Shown here piece after piece: positions 9,633 through 18,527 of a stretch of DNA of 64,000 nucleotides. The position numbers and the translations under genes are program-made. Under the pieces are notes generated by a model. That model did not search any database and was not told where the DNA came from. It saw nothing but the letters and a program-made list of their open reading frames with translations. This DNA comes from an uncultured Pseudomonadales bacterium (GTDB lineage Bacteria > Pseudomonadota > Gammaproteobacteria > Pseudomonadales > Azotimanducaceae): contig OY282460.1 in the NCBI GenBank assembly GCA_958296295.1, positions 682,001-746,000 on the forward strand, in the 5' to 3' direction. Position 1 is the first letter of the stretch, and each line of letters starts with the position of its first letter.

Positions 9633-9638
9633 ATTATA
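9633..9638 (-). promoter_or_regulatory. Candidate -10 element upstream of ndk
   Basis: A perfect TATAAT lies on the minus strand about 55 nt before the ndk ATG, in the 166 bp gap after iscS. No good -35 is present at 16-18 nt spacing; TTGGCC is 12 nt upstream, too close for a normal sigma-70 site. It could be the promoter of the ndk-rlmN-rodZ-hisS-yfgM-bamB-der run. Confidence 0.35.
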
Positions 9639-9743
9639 CGCTTGGCGGCTGGCCAACGCCGGCGCCGGCCCGACACATCGGCCCGCGCTTGCGAGGCGGC
9701 GCGGGGCGCTACGGCTTCAAGCGAGTTTCAGGCGGGCCTCGCG

Positions 9744-10892
9744 TCACCGCAGGGCGTGTACCACTTCCGCCACCCGGCGCCCGGCGAAATCCACCTCGTC
9801 GGCGGTGGTGAACCGGCCCACCGTGAGCCGCAGCGAGCTCTGCGCCAGCTCGTCGGGTACGCCGATCGCCCGCAGCACATGGGATGGCTCCACGGTTGCC
9901 GACGTGCAGGCCGAGCCGGAAGACACCGCCACGTCGTCCAACGCCATGAGCAGCGTTTCGCCGTCCACGTCGGCGAAGGCGACGTTCAGGTTGTTCGGCA
10001 GCCGATGTTCCATCGAGCCGTTGAGGCGCGTGCCGGGGATCTGCTTGAGATGCGCCCACAGCCGATCCCGCAGGGCCGCCATGCGGCGGTTGTCGGCCGC
10101 CATGTCGAGCGCCGCCAAGCGGCAGGCCTCGCCCAAACCGACGATTTGGTGGGTGGCCAACGTGCCGGAGCGCATGCCGCGCTCGTGGCCGCCGCCGTGC
10201 ATCTGCGCCGCCACCGGTAGCGGCGGTTCGCGCCGCACATAAAGGGCGCCGACGCCCTTCGGCCCGTACATCTTGTGCGCCGACAGGCTGACGAGGTCCA
10301 AGCAGTCGCGGTCGACGTCCAGCGGCAGCTTGCCGGCGCTTTGCACCGCGTCCGTGTGGAACGCCACGCCGCGCGCTCGGCACAGCCGGCCTATGGCGGC
10401 GACGTCGTTGACGCAGCCGATCTCGTTGTTGGCGTGCATGACCGACACCAGCGCCGTGTCGTCGCGAATCGCGGCCGCGACGGCGCTCGGCGCCACCAAC
10501 CCGTCGGGCCCCGGCGCCACGAAGGTGACTTCCAGGCCTTGGCTTGCCAGATGCTCCGCGCTGTCCAGCACCGCCTTGTGTTCGTAGCTGGTGGTCACCA
10601 GATGGCCACCGCCGCCGGCTTCCACCACGCCCTTGAGCGCCAGGTTGTCCGCTTCGGTCGCGCCGGATGTCCACACGATGGCGCGCGGGTCCGCGCCGAG
10701 CAGAGCGGCCACGTGCACACGGGCGTCCTCCACCAGCTCCGCGGCGTTCCAGCCGAAGGCGTGGCTGGTGGAGGCGGGATTGCCGAAGTCGCCGTCGGCT
10801 AGCAGGCAGCCGCTCATCTTGGCGGCCACCCGGGGATCCACCGGGGTGGTGGCGGCGTAGTCCAAGTAGACTGGTTTGGCGTTTTCGTTCAT
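9744..10892 (-). CDS. iscS: Cysteine desulfurase (IscS-type)
   Basis: PLP enzyme that removes sulfur from cysteine for Fe-S clusters and for thiolation such as MnmA-dependent tRNA modification. It is 382 aa. PLP-lysine motif [20 protein letters not shown] places the Schiff-base Lys near residue 203. The mobile-loop Cys lies in [19 protein letters not shown] near residue 326, the class I (IscS/NifS) pattern. The start [20 protein letters not shown] fits the family. The usual isc neighbours (iscR, iscU, hscBA, fdx) are absent, so it may be a stand-alone IscS homologue of about 20 aa less than the E. coli protein. Confidence 0.9.
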   Translation of the reverse strand: MNENAKPVYLDYAATTPVDPRVAAKMSGCLLADGDFGNPASTSHAFGWNAAELVEDARVHVAALLGADPRAIVWTSGATEADNLALKGVVEAGGGGHLVTTSYEHKAVLDSAEHLASQGLEVTFVAPGPDGLVAPSAVAAAIRDDTALVSVMHANNEIGCVNDVAAIGRLCRARGVAFHTDAVQSAGKLPLDVDRDCLDLVSLSAHKMYGPKGVGALYVRREPPLPVAAQMHGGGHERGMRSGTLATHQIVGLGEACRLAALDMAADNRRMAALRDRLWAHLKQIPGTRLNGSMEHRLPNNLNVAFADVDGETLLMALDDVAVSSGSACTSATVEPSHVLRAIGVPDELAQSSLRLTVGRFTTADEVDFAGRRVAEVVHALR

Positions 10893-11169
10893 GTCCTGCG
10901 GTTCACGGCGCCGCGTTCACGGCGCCCCCTTGCAAAGGCGTGTTCAAGATTTCCCACCCTCCCGCGCAAACCCGCGCGAGACGATGCCGGCACGCGTTGG
11001 CGTGGGCTTGGACGGTATCGTGGCCACCGCCTACTCGCCACGCTCGATATTCTGCCTTACCGGGCGACGGGCCGCCGGCTCGCGGCTGACGGCGCTCACC
11101 ATGCCATCCACGCGGGCACCGCGCCCGCCGGCCTGCCGGCCGATCAACGACACCAGCGACTGTGGCGAA

Positions 11170-12102
11170 TCAACGGGGATTGGCGGGAGCGATGGCGCCT
11201 GGATGCCGCACCACTTGGGCGGCCAGCCGGTTGCCGGCGGCCGCTGCCGCGCGCCACGAGGAGCCCCGAAGCCGATGGGCGAGATATCCGGCGCTGAAGG
11301 CGTCTCCGGCGGCGGTGGTGTCCACCACGTCGGCGACGTTGGCGGCCGGCACGGTCGCCAAGTTCGATCCCGCGGCGACCGCGCACCCTTGCGCCCCTTT
11401 CTTCAGAACGATTTCGTGTGGTCCCCATGACTTCAAGCGATCCGCCGCGGCGCGCTCGGAGGCGTCGCCGAACAGCTGTCGCTCGTCATCCAAGGTCGGC
11501 AGAGCGAGGTCCGTCAAACGGTACATTCGCTCGTACGCGGCCGCGGCTTCGCGTTTGTCCGCCCAAAGCCTCGGCCGGTAATTGCCGTCGAAGGCCACTT
11601 TGCCGCCGGCCCCTCGATAGGCCCCGACCAAGTCGAACAGCCGGGCACGGGAATGCGGTGCGTAGATCGCCATAGTTATGCCGGTGAGGTAGAGCCACTG
11701 GCAGTTGGCAAGCCGCTCGAACAGCCGGCGCGCGCGTTCGGGATCGTCCAACAGGCGGCTGGCCGGCGACCGCGCCCGCCAATAGTGGAAGGAGCGCTCG
11801 CCGGCCGCGTCCACATCGATCAGATACAGCCCGGTCGTGGTCCCGGCCTCTCGCCGCACGAGGTCGCATCCCACGCCTTCGCCGCGCCATTGCGCCAGCA
11901 TCCAGTCGCTCAGCGGATCGTCGCCCACCGCGGTGGCGTAGTCGACGGCGACGCCTTGGCGAGCCAGATAGACGGCGAAGTTCAGCGTGTCGCCGCCGTA
12001 GGCGACCTGGGCGTCGAGCACGGCGCCGGCCTGGTTCCCGGCGCCCTCGCGCAGCCGGACCTCCGCCATGCACTCGCCAATGGCGACGACCTTGCCGGGC
12101 AT
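11170..12102 (-). CDS. kdgK: PfkB-family sugar kinase, probable 2-dehydro-3-deoxygluconokinase
   Basis: Ribokinase-fold kinase, most like KdgK, which phosphorylates 2-keto-3-deoxygluconate in hexuronate breakdown. It is 310 aa. It shows the N-terminal GECMAEV start, YGGDTLNFAVYLARQGV, TGLYLIDVDAAGERSFHYWR and FDGNYRPRLW, all typical of KDG kinases. The C-terminal PfkB signature VVDTTAAGDAFSAGY contains the catalytic Asp. No KDPG aldolase or uronate genes are adjacent, so the substrate is inferred from sequence alone; other PfkB sugars remain possible. Confidence 0.82.
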   Translation of the reverse strand: MPGKVVAIGECMAEVRLREGAGNQAGAVLDAQVAYGGDTLNFAVYLARQGVAVDYATAVGDDPLSDWMLAQWRGEGVGCDLVRREAGTTTGLYLIDVDAAGERSFHYWRARSPASRLLDDPERARRLFERLANCQWLYLTGITMAIYAPHSRARLFDLVGAYRGAGGKVAFDGNYRPRLWADKREAAAAYERMYRLTDLALPTLDDERQLFGDASERAAADRLKSWGPHEIVLKKGAQGCAVAAGSNLATVPAANVADVVDTTAAGDAFSAGYLAHRLRGSSWRAAAAAGNRLAAQVVRHPGAIAPANPR

Positions 12103-12421
12103 CAGCGCGCTAGGCCGTTGGACGTTTGGAGTCCGGGCACGGGGCGGCCGATAGCGGCCAGAACGCCGGTGCCGCCGGTCTTCGCGCGCGTTTCCGTTTG
12201 CGACGGACTTCCGCGGCGTGCGGCGCGGTTCGCCGTTTCGGGTTGGCAGTTAATACGTTGGTCGACAATGACGCCAGCGTTGCGAGTTCGCATGGCACTT
12301 TAGCACGGCGCCGGCTTGCCGTGATCTCGGACTGGCCTGCCGGTGTTCATCCACTTCGTGGTCCGCTGGGCATGGGCGCGGCAGCCTGCCTCGGAAACCG
12401 CCGAAGCGTGGATGGCGGTGG
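12103..12421. other. 319-bp intergenic stretch between trmJ and kdgK
   Basis: No convincing gene is seen. Near the trmJ end, 12397-12402 and 12414-12419 (accgcc/ggcggt) can pair to form a short stem in the minus-strand transcript followed by TTTCC, a weak terminator candidate. The remainder presumably holds the kdgK promoter, but I find no convincing -35/-10 pair. Confidence 0.4.
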
Positions 12422-13189
12422 TTACTTCGACGTGATCGTGCGGGATGGGACCGGGTTCCGTGCGGCGCGTTCGATGTGGGTCAACACGCCGCGCAGCATG
12501 GCGACTTCGGTCTCGTCCGGACGCACGCGGGCGAACAAGCGCTTGAACCGCGTCATGGTCTGGCGCGGCGCCTTGGCGTCTTGAAAGTCGATGGCGAACA
12601 GCGCGCGTTCCAAATGCGCCAGCAGGGCCGCCGTCTGCGCCGCGGTGGCCGGCGCCCGGTCCCAGCCGACGTCGCCGCTCGTGGTGGGCGGCTCGGCCGC
12701 GGAGGTCGCCTTGCGCAGCTCGTAGGCGACGATCTGCACCGCCATGGCCAGGTTGAGGGACGGGTAGGCCGGATCGGCGGGGATCGCCACATGCACGTGG
12801 CAATGCTGCAACTCCTCGTTGGAGAGGCCGCTCGTTTCGCGCCCGAACACCACCGCCACGGGCCCCGGCCCGGTCTCGGCCGTTGCTTGCGCCGCGAAGC
12901 GCTCGACGTCGGTCGTCGGCCACGGCAGGCTGCGACGGCGAGCGCTGGTGCCGGCGACGAGAACGCAATCCGCGATGGCGTCTTCCAAGCGGTTGAAAAC
13001 CCGCGTCTTTTCGAGCACGTCGGTGGCGGCGGCCGCCCGCCACTCGGCTTGCGGATCCGGGAAGCGCTGGGGCTTCACCAACGCCAGGTCGCCAAAGCCC
13101 ATGTTCTTCATCGCCCGCGCGGCGGCGCCGATGTTGCCGGGATGGCTTGGCGCCACCAGGACGAAACGGATGTTCGCGGTTTCGGTCAT
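12422..13189 (-). CDS. trmJ: tRNA (Cm32/Um32) 2'-O-methyltransferase TrmJ
   Basis: SPOUT-fold SAM-dependent methyltransferase modifying the ribose at tRNA position 32. It is 255 aa from ATG 13189. The start region IRFVLVAPSHPGNIGAAARAM, the SAM-knot segments VFGRETSGLSNEEL and YPSLNLAMAVQIVAYELR, and the C-terminal helical part (LFARVRPDETEVAMLRGVL) match TrmJ. It is divergent from suhB with 81 bp between starts, the same arrangement as in E. coli. An upstream in-frame extension through suhB is antisense noise and was excluded. Confidence 0.94.
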   Translation of the reverse strand: MTETANIRFVLVAPSHPGNIGAAARAMKNMGFGDLALVKPQRFPDPQAEWRAAAATDVLEKTRVFNRLEDAIADCVLVAGTSARRRSLPWPTTDVERFAAQATAETGPGPVAVVFGRETSGLSNEELQHCHVHVAIPADPAYPSLNLAMAVQIVAYELRKATSAAEPPTTSGDVGWDRAPATAAQTAALLAHLERALFAIDFQDAKAPRQTMTRFKRLFARVRPDETEVAMLRGVLTHIERAARNPVPSRTITSK

Positions 13190-13270
13190 GTGGCGTCGGG
13201 CGTGCGGCGCAAGGGTCTGGGAACGGCGGCATGTTACCGTCTTGACGTTCGCGTTATGGACTGACGGCAA

Positions 13271-14089
13271 GTGGAACCCTTCGTCAACATCGCCCTGCGC
13301 GCCGGGCGCCGCGCCGGCAAAGTGATCCTGCAGGCGATGGACCGCGTGGACCGGTTGCAGGTGGAGGAGAAGGGCCGCAACGATCTGGTTTCCGAAGTGG
13401 ATCGGCAAGCCGAGGACGTGATCGTGGACACCATCCTGAGGGCCTATCCCGATCACGGCATTCTTGGCGAGGAACACGGCGCGCGCGCCCCGCAAGGCGA
13501 TGCCGAGTTCACTTGGATAGTCGATCCGCTGGACGGCACCACGAACTTTCTGCACGGCATTCCGCACTTCTGCACCGCCATCGCGGTGCGGCGCGGGCCG
13601 ACCCTGCTCCACGGTGTGGTGATCGATCACGTGCGCGCCGAGGAGTTCATCGCCAGCCGCGGCGCCGGCGCGTTCCTGAACGGGCGCCGCATCCGCGTCG
13701 CCACACGCGCCGGCGTCGACGACGCCATCATCGCCGGAGGGTTGCCGTTTCCCAGCGTCGGCGCGCACTTGGACGCCTATTGCGCCATCCACAAGGCCGT
13801 CGTCCGCCGCTGCCGGGCGATCCGCCGTCAAGGCAGCTCCGCTTTGGATTTGGCGTACTTGGCCGCCGGACGCGTGGACGCCTTTTTCGAGGTCGGCTTG
13901 AAGGTGTGGGATGTGGCGGCCGGCGCCGTGCTCGTCCGCGAAGCCGGCGGTTTCGTTGGCGACGCCGCGGGCGGCGAGCGGTTTCTGGAAACCGGCAATG
14001 TCGTGGCCGCCAATGCGAAGCTGTTCCGCGCCATGCTTCGCGTTGTCCGCGCCGGTGCCGCGGATGACGCCAAGTTGGCCGAGGGCTGA
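13271..14089 (+). CDS. suhB: Inositol-1-monophosphatase (SuhB)
   Basis: Mg/Li-sensitive inositol monophosphatase-fold enzyme; E. coli SuhB also takes part in rRNA antitermination. It is 272 aa. Motif 1 is seen as WIVDPLDGTTNFLHGIP near residue 85, with metal-binding Glu in ILGEEHG upstream. Motif 2 is VWDVAAGAVLVREAGG near residue 213. N-terminal helix MEPFVNIALRAGRRAGK is typical. It is divergent from trmJ and is followed after 2 nt by the S41 lipoprotein gene, so the two may be co-transcribed. Confidence 0.95.
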   Translation: MEPFVNIALRAGRRAGKVILQAMDRVDRLQVEEKGRNDLVSEVDRQAEDVIVDTILRAYPDHGILGEEHGARAPQGDAEFTWIVDPLDGTTNFLHGIPHFCTAIAVRRGPTLLHGVVIDHVRAEEFIASRGAGAFLNGRRIRVATRAGVDDAIIAGGLPFPSVGAHLDAYCAIHKAVVRRCRAIRRQGSSALDLAYLAAGRVDAFFEVGLKVWDVAAGAVLVREAGGFVGDAAGGERFLETGNVVAANAKLFRAMLRVVRAGAADDAKLAEG

Positions 14090-14091
14090 CC

Positions 14092-15945
14092 ATGGGCGGT
14101 GGAGTGCGCGGTCTGGCTTTCACGGCGGGTGTGGCGTTGCTCTTGGCCGGTTGCGGCGGCGGCGGCGGCGGTGGCGGTGGTTCGGCGCCAGGCAACGCGC
14201 GACCCGTGGTGGCCGCCATCGCCGATCAGACCGTCGCGGTTGGCGAGAGCCAGTCCGTGCAGGTGCAGGTGTCGGACGGCAACGCCGGGGATCGGCACAC
14301 GGTTCGCGCCACGTCTTCCGACGCAAGCGTTGCCGCGGTGTCGCTGCTCGGCGCTACGCTCACCATCCGGGCGCTGGGCGTTGGCACGGTCACCGTGACA
14401 GTCACCGCCACCGACAGCAGCGGCGCCGCCAACGCGGCGTCCGCGTCCGTGACCTTCACGGTGACCGTGGAGGCCAAGGGCTGGACGGCCGGCGTGTTCG
14501 AGGACGCCGCCATGTTCAAGAACCTGTGCGCGACACCCCGCGGCGGCACGGACGCGAACGGCGTTCCTTTCCCTGACATGCGGGGCGCCACCTTGGACGA
14601 GAACAACTGGCTGCGGTCTTGGAGCAACGACACCTACCTGTGGTACGACGAAATCGAGGATCGCGATCCGGCCTGTTGCGACACGCCAGACTACTTCCAG
14701 CTCTTGAAGACGTTTGCCCGCACGCCTTCCGGCGCGCCCAAGGATCGGTTCCATTTCACCGAGGACACGGAAAGCCGGCTGGCACGGGTGCGATCCGGCG
14801 TAACCGCCGGGTACGGCGCGCGTTTCGCCGTGCTGGTCGGCCGGCCGCCGCGGGATGTGCGGGTCGCCTACACCGAGCCCGGAACGCCGGCGACGGCCGC
14901 GAGCGTGGGCTTGGCTCGCGGCGCGCGGATCATAGAGGTGGACGGCGAGAGCGTGGAGGACGGCGACGCCGACGCCTTGAACGCCGGCCTGTTTCCCCGC
15001 GCGCTCGGCGAAGAGCACGAGTTCACAGTTCGCGATCTGGGCGCGGACGCCACGCGCACGGTGTCGATGACGTCCGCCTCCATCACCACCTCGCCGGTGC
15101 AGCATGTGGGGGCGCTCGAGACCGACACCGGGAAGGTGGGCTACCTGCTGTTCAACTCGCACATTGGCCCGGCGGAGAAGGGTTTGAAGGACGGCGTCGA
15201 CGAGTTGGCCCGGGCCGGCGTGACGGACATGGTGCTGGACTTGCGCTACAACGGCGGCGGCTACCTCGCCATCGCCAGCCAGCTCGCCTACATGATCGCC
15301 GGCCCGGACGCCCGCGGCCGCGTGTTCAGCGAATTGCAATTCAACGACAAGCACGGGCAGTCGAATCCCGTCACCGGCGATCGCCTGGTGCCGAGCTACT
15401 TCCGCGACGCGACCACCGGCTGGTTCGACGAGCCCGGCGGGGTGCCGTTGCCCTACCTGGGCTTGAGCAGGGTGTTCGTCCTGAGCGGCCCCGGCACCTG
15501 TTCCGCCAGTGAGGCGGTGATCAACGGTTTGCGGGGCATCGACGTGGAAGTCGTGCTGATGGGCGCGACCACCTGCGGCAAACCCTACGGCTTCTATCCG
15601 CAAGACAACTGCGGCACCACCTACAACACCGTGCAGTTTCGCGGCGTCAACGCCAAGGGCTTCGGCGACTACGCGGACGGCTTCACGCCGGCGAACGCGC
15701 CGGGCGCCGCCAGCACGAAAATTTCCGGCTGCGCTGTGGCGGACGATTTCGGCCACATGTTCGGCGACCCGGCGGAGGGCCGCTTGGCGGCTGCCCTGCG
15801 TTATCGTGTGGACGGCGTCTGCCCGGCGCCCGCCAGCGCCGGTTTGCCGCTGTTCGCGGAACGGGTGGAGGACCGCGTGGGCGATTCGTCCGCCGCGGCT
15901 CTCGGCGAGACCATCGCCGGCACGCCAGCGTGGGAAGGTCGCTGA
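14092..15945 (+). CDS. S41-family serine protease lipoprotein with N-terminal Ig-like domain
   Basis: Predicted envelope lipoprotein of the C-terminal processing protease (S41) family, 617 aa. A signal peptide ends in a lipobox LLLAGC near residue 20, followed by nine Gly. Residues about 40-125 form a Ser/Thr/Val-rich Ig-like (bacterial Ig or cadherin-like) domain. A PDZ-like part follows (YTEPGTPATAASVGLARGARIIEVDG), then the S41 core with VGYLLFNSHIG, DLRYNGGGYLAIASQLA, the nucleophile in GPGTCSASEAV (about Ser472) and Lys in CGKPYGF (about residue 497). The substrate is unknown. It starts 2 nt after suhB, probably the same transcript. Confidence 0.88.
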   Translation: MGGGVRGLAFTAGVALLLAGCGGGGGGGGGSAPGNARPVVAAIADQTVAVGESQSVQVQVSDGNAGDRHTVRATSSDASVAAVSLLGATLTIRALGVGTVTVTVTATDSSGAANAASASVTFTVTVEAKGWTAGVFEDAAMFKNLCATPRGGTDANGVPFPDMRGATLDENNWLRSWSNDTYLWYDEIEDRDPACCDTPDYFQLLKTFARTPSGAPKDRFHFTEDTESRLARVRSGVTAGYGARFAVLVGRPPRDVRVAYTEPGTPATAASVGLARGARIIEVDGESVEDGDADALNAGLFPRALGEEHEFTVRDLGADATRTVSMTSASITTSPVQHVGALETDTGKVGYLLFNSHIGPAEKGLKDGVDELARAGVTDMVLDLRYNGGGYLAIASQLAYMIAGPDARGRVFSELQFNDKHGQSNPVTGDRLVPSYFRDATTGWFDEPGGVPLPYLGLSRVFVLSGPGTCSASEAVINGLRGIDVEVVLMGATTCGKPYGFYPQDNCGTTYNTVQFRGVNAKGFGDYADGFTPANAPGAASTKISGCAVADDFGHMFGDPAEGRLAAALRYRVDGVCPAPASAGLPLFAERVEDRVGDSSAAALGETIAGTPAWEGR

Positions 15946-16078
15946 CGCCGCGCGGCGGCGACGTTGCGGCGGGGCTTCCACATCCCGAGGCCCAAAGGCT
16001 GTTGGGTCGAGTGGCGTTTGCGCATTGGCGTCATGGAACGCCAACACGGGGTGGCGGCAGCGCGTGGGGGCCGCGGGG

Positions 16079-16084
16079 TATAGT
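16079..16084 (+). promoter_or_regulatory. Candidate -10 element before the molybdoenzyme gene
   Basis: TATAGT lies about 37 nt upstream of the GTG start at 16121, in the 175 bp gap after the S41 gene. No clear -35 is visible at the expected distance. A strong purine-rich ribosome site (GAGGGGGG, 16109-16116) follows it. Confidence 0.3.
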
Positions 16085-16120
16085 TCCCGCTTGGTCAATT
16101 GATCCTGTGAGGGGGGCGCT

Positions 16121-18385
16121 GTGACCGCGATGGCGGAATTCAAGTACATCGGCACCCGTCCGGTGCGGCCGGACGGTTTGGAGAAAGTCACCGGGCGGGC
16201 CAATTTCGGCGCCGACCACGCCTTGCCGGGTATGCTGTACGGCAAGGTGGTGCGCAGCCCCCACGCCCACGCGCACGTTCGCTCCATAGACACCAGCGTT
16301 GCGGAAGCGATGCCGGGGGTGCTGGCCGTTGTCACCGCCGCGGACTTCCCGGACCGTTCCTCGCTCAACTGGCGGCGCAAGGGTTTCAACGACAACCTGA
16401 TGGCGTCCGACAAGGTGCTCTACCACGGCCACGCGGTGGCGGCGGTGGCGGCCACTTCCAGCGCCGAGGCGCAAGCCGCGGCCGAAGCCGTGGCGGTGGA
16501 TTACGAAGTGCTGGACGCCGTCACGGACGCCTTGGAAGCCATGCGCGAAGACGCGCCCGTCCTGCATGACGACTTGTTCACCGAGGGCTTGGCCCGAACG
16601 CCGACGAAACCCTCGAACCTGGTGAAGAAGCAAGTGATCGCCAAGGGCGACGCGCAAGCGGCCTTCGCTGCCGCGGACGTTGTCGTGGAACGCACTTTCG
16701 TCACGCCGATGGTGCATCAGGGCTACATCGAACCGCACGCCTGCGTCGCCAACTTCAACGCCGACGGCCAAGCGACCGTGTGGTGTTCCAGCCAAGGCCA
16801 CTTCGATGTGCGCGCCATGACCGCCATGGCCCTCGGCATGGATCTGGGCGACATCCGCGTGATTCCGGCGGAGATCGGCGGCGGCTTCGGGGGCAAGACC
16901 ACCATCTACCTGGAACCGCTTGCGGTCAAGCTCTCCGAGAAAAGCGGCCGACCGGTGAAAATGGTGATGGACAGGGACGAGGTCTTTCGCGCCACCGGCC
17001 CGGCGTCCGGCACGGTCAACACCGTGAAGGTCGGCTGCGCGGCGGACGGGCGCATCGTCGCCATGCGGGCCAAACTCGTCTACGAGTCCGGCGCGTACCC
17101 GGGCAGCCCGTTGGGCGCCGGCGCCATGTGCATCTTCGCGCCTTACGACGTGGACGACATTCTCATCGAGGGTTTCGAGGTCGTGGTGAACCGGCCGCGG
17201 GTGGCCGCGTACCGTGCGCCGGGGGCGCCCCAGTCCATGTTCGCCAGCGAATCCGTGTTGGACGAGCTGGCCGAGAAGGTCGGCATGGACCCCATCGACT
17301 TTCGCCTAAAGAACGCCGCCAAGCAAGGCACCCGCGCGCCCTACGGGCCTACTTTCGGCCCCATTGGCCTGCGCGACTGCCTGCAGGCGGCGAAGGCGCA
17401 TCCGAACTACGCCAAACCGCTAGGCGAAAACGAAGGCCGCGGCGTGGCCGTGGGTTTCTGGTTCAACGGCGGCAACCAGTCCAGCGCCGAGGTTCACATC
17501 GCCGCTTCCGGCGTCGTGAACGTCGTCGAAGGCAGCCCGGATATCGGCGGCAGCCGCGCGTCCATGGCGCTCATGGCGGCGGAGACGCTCGGCGTGCCCT
17601 ACGAGCGCATCCGCGTGCGCGTGGCGGACACCGACAGCACCGGCTACTGCGCCACCACCGGCGGCAGCCGCGTCACCTTCGCCACCGGCCTCGCGGTGAT
17701 TCGCGCCTGCGAGGACGTCATTGGCGAACTCAAACGCCGCGCCGCGGCCATTTGGGACATAGACGCGGAGCAGGTGCGGTGGCGGGATGGCGAGGCGCGC
17801 CCGGCACCCGGCGTGAATGTCCAGGCCGAGGCGTTGTCGCTGGCGGACCTGGCCCGGGGCGCGGCGCGCACCGGCGGGCCTGTTTCCGGCCGCGCGTCCC
17901 TCACGGCCCAAGGGCCGGGCCCGGCGTTCTCCGTGAACATGGCCGATGTTCGGGTGGACCGGGACACCGGCCGCGCCGCGGTGACCCGCTTCACCGCCAT
18001 TCAGGATGCCGGTCGCGCCATTCACCCGGACTATGTGGAGGGTCAGATGCAGGGCGGTGCCGCGCAGGGCATCGGCTGGGCGCTGAACGAAGAGTACATC
18101 TACGACAACGACGGCGTTCTGGAAAACCCGGGGTTTCTGGACTACCGCGTGCCGGTGGCGTCGGACCTGCCGATGATCGACACGCAGATCATCGAAGTGC
18201 CGAACGCCAACCATCCATACGGCGTGCGTGGTTGTGGCGAAACGCCCATAGTCGCCCCGTTGGCGGCGGTGGGCAACGCGGTGAGCCGCGCCATCGGCGT
18301 GCGCATGACGCGCCTGCCGCTTTCGCCTCCGAAGGTGTTGCAGGCGATTGGCAACGGGCGCCAACGCGCGGACGCGCCACTCTAA
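16121..18385 (+). CDS. Xanthine dehydrogenase-family molybdopterin-binding subunit
   Basis: Large, Moco-binding subunit of a molybdenum hydroxylase (xanthine/aldehyde/CO dehydrogenase family), 754 aa. The N-terminal aldehyde oxidase/xanthine dehydrogenase a/b hammerhead is seen in GRPV-like GTRPVRPDGLEKVTGRA and VRSPHAHAHV. Moco-binding elements include EIGGGFGGKT near residue 250 and AYRAPGAPQS near 365. The catalytic Glu is in GVRGCGETPIVAPLAAV near residue 706. The start is GTG 16121, supported by GAGGGGGG 5 nt upstream; an ATG lies 9 nt downstream. The [2Fe-2S] and FAD partner genes that such enzymes usually need are not adjacent. The substrate cannot be inferred. Confidence 0.9.
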   Translation: MTAMAEFKYIGTRPVRPDGLEKVTGRANFGADHALPGMLYGKVVRSPHAHAHVRSIDTSVAEAMPGVLAVVTAADFPDRSSLNWRRKGFNDNLMASDKVLYHGHAVAAVAATSSAEAQAAAEAVAVDYEVLDAVTDALEAMREDAPVLHDDLFTEGLARTPTKPSNLVKKQVIAKGDAQAAFAAADVVVERTFVTPMVHQGYIEPHACVANFNADGQATVWCSSQGHFDVRAMTAMALGMDLGDIRVIPAEIGGGFGGKTTIYLEPLAVKLSEKSGRPVKMVMDRDEVFRATGPASGTVNTVKVGCAADGRIVAMRAKLVYESGAYPGSPLGAGAMCIFAPYDVDDILIEGFEVVVNRPRVAAYRAPGAPQSMFASESVLDELAEKVGMDPIDFRLKNAAKQGTRAPYGPTFGPIGLRDCLQAAKAHPNYAKPLGENEGRGVAVGFWFNGGNQSSAEVHIAASGVVNVVEGSPDIGGSRASMALMAAETLGVPYERIRVRVADTDSTGYCATTGGSRVTFATGLAVIRACEDVIGELKRRAAAIWDIDAEQVRWRDGEARPAPGVNVQAEALSLADLARGAARTGGPVSGRASLTAQGPGPAFSVNMADVRVDRDTGRAAVTRFTAIQDAGRAIHPDYVEGQMQGGAAQGIGWALNEEYIYDNDGVLENPGFLDYRVPVASDLPMIDTQIIEVPNANHPYGVRGCGETPIVAPLAAVGNAVSRAIGVRMTRLPLSPPKVLQAIGNGRQRADAPL

Positions 18386-18527
18386 CGGCACGATGACGCG
18401 CCATCGAACCCGGGCCTGCGCTCGGCGCATTCGCGTGGGCGCAGACGCCGCCGAAAGGTGGACGCCCCAATGACCAAGTTGGTCGGCGGCCACCGGGTCG
18501 GCGCCCGCTTGGCGGAGAGCTGAGGCG

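Noticed and set aside
13240..13250. TTGACG in the trmJ-suhB gap as a -35 for suhB
   Set aside because: No acceptable -10 lies at 16-18 nt spacing, and the start codon is too near.
13828..16413. 861-codon open frame on the minus strand
   Set aside because: It is antisense to suhB, the S41 protease and the molybdoenzyme start, with His/Arg/Gly-rich composition and no motifs; typical GC-rich shadow.
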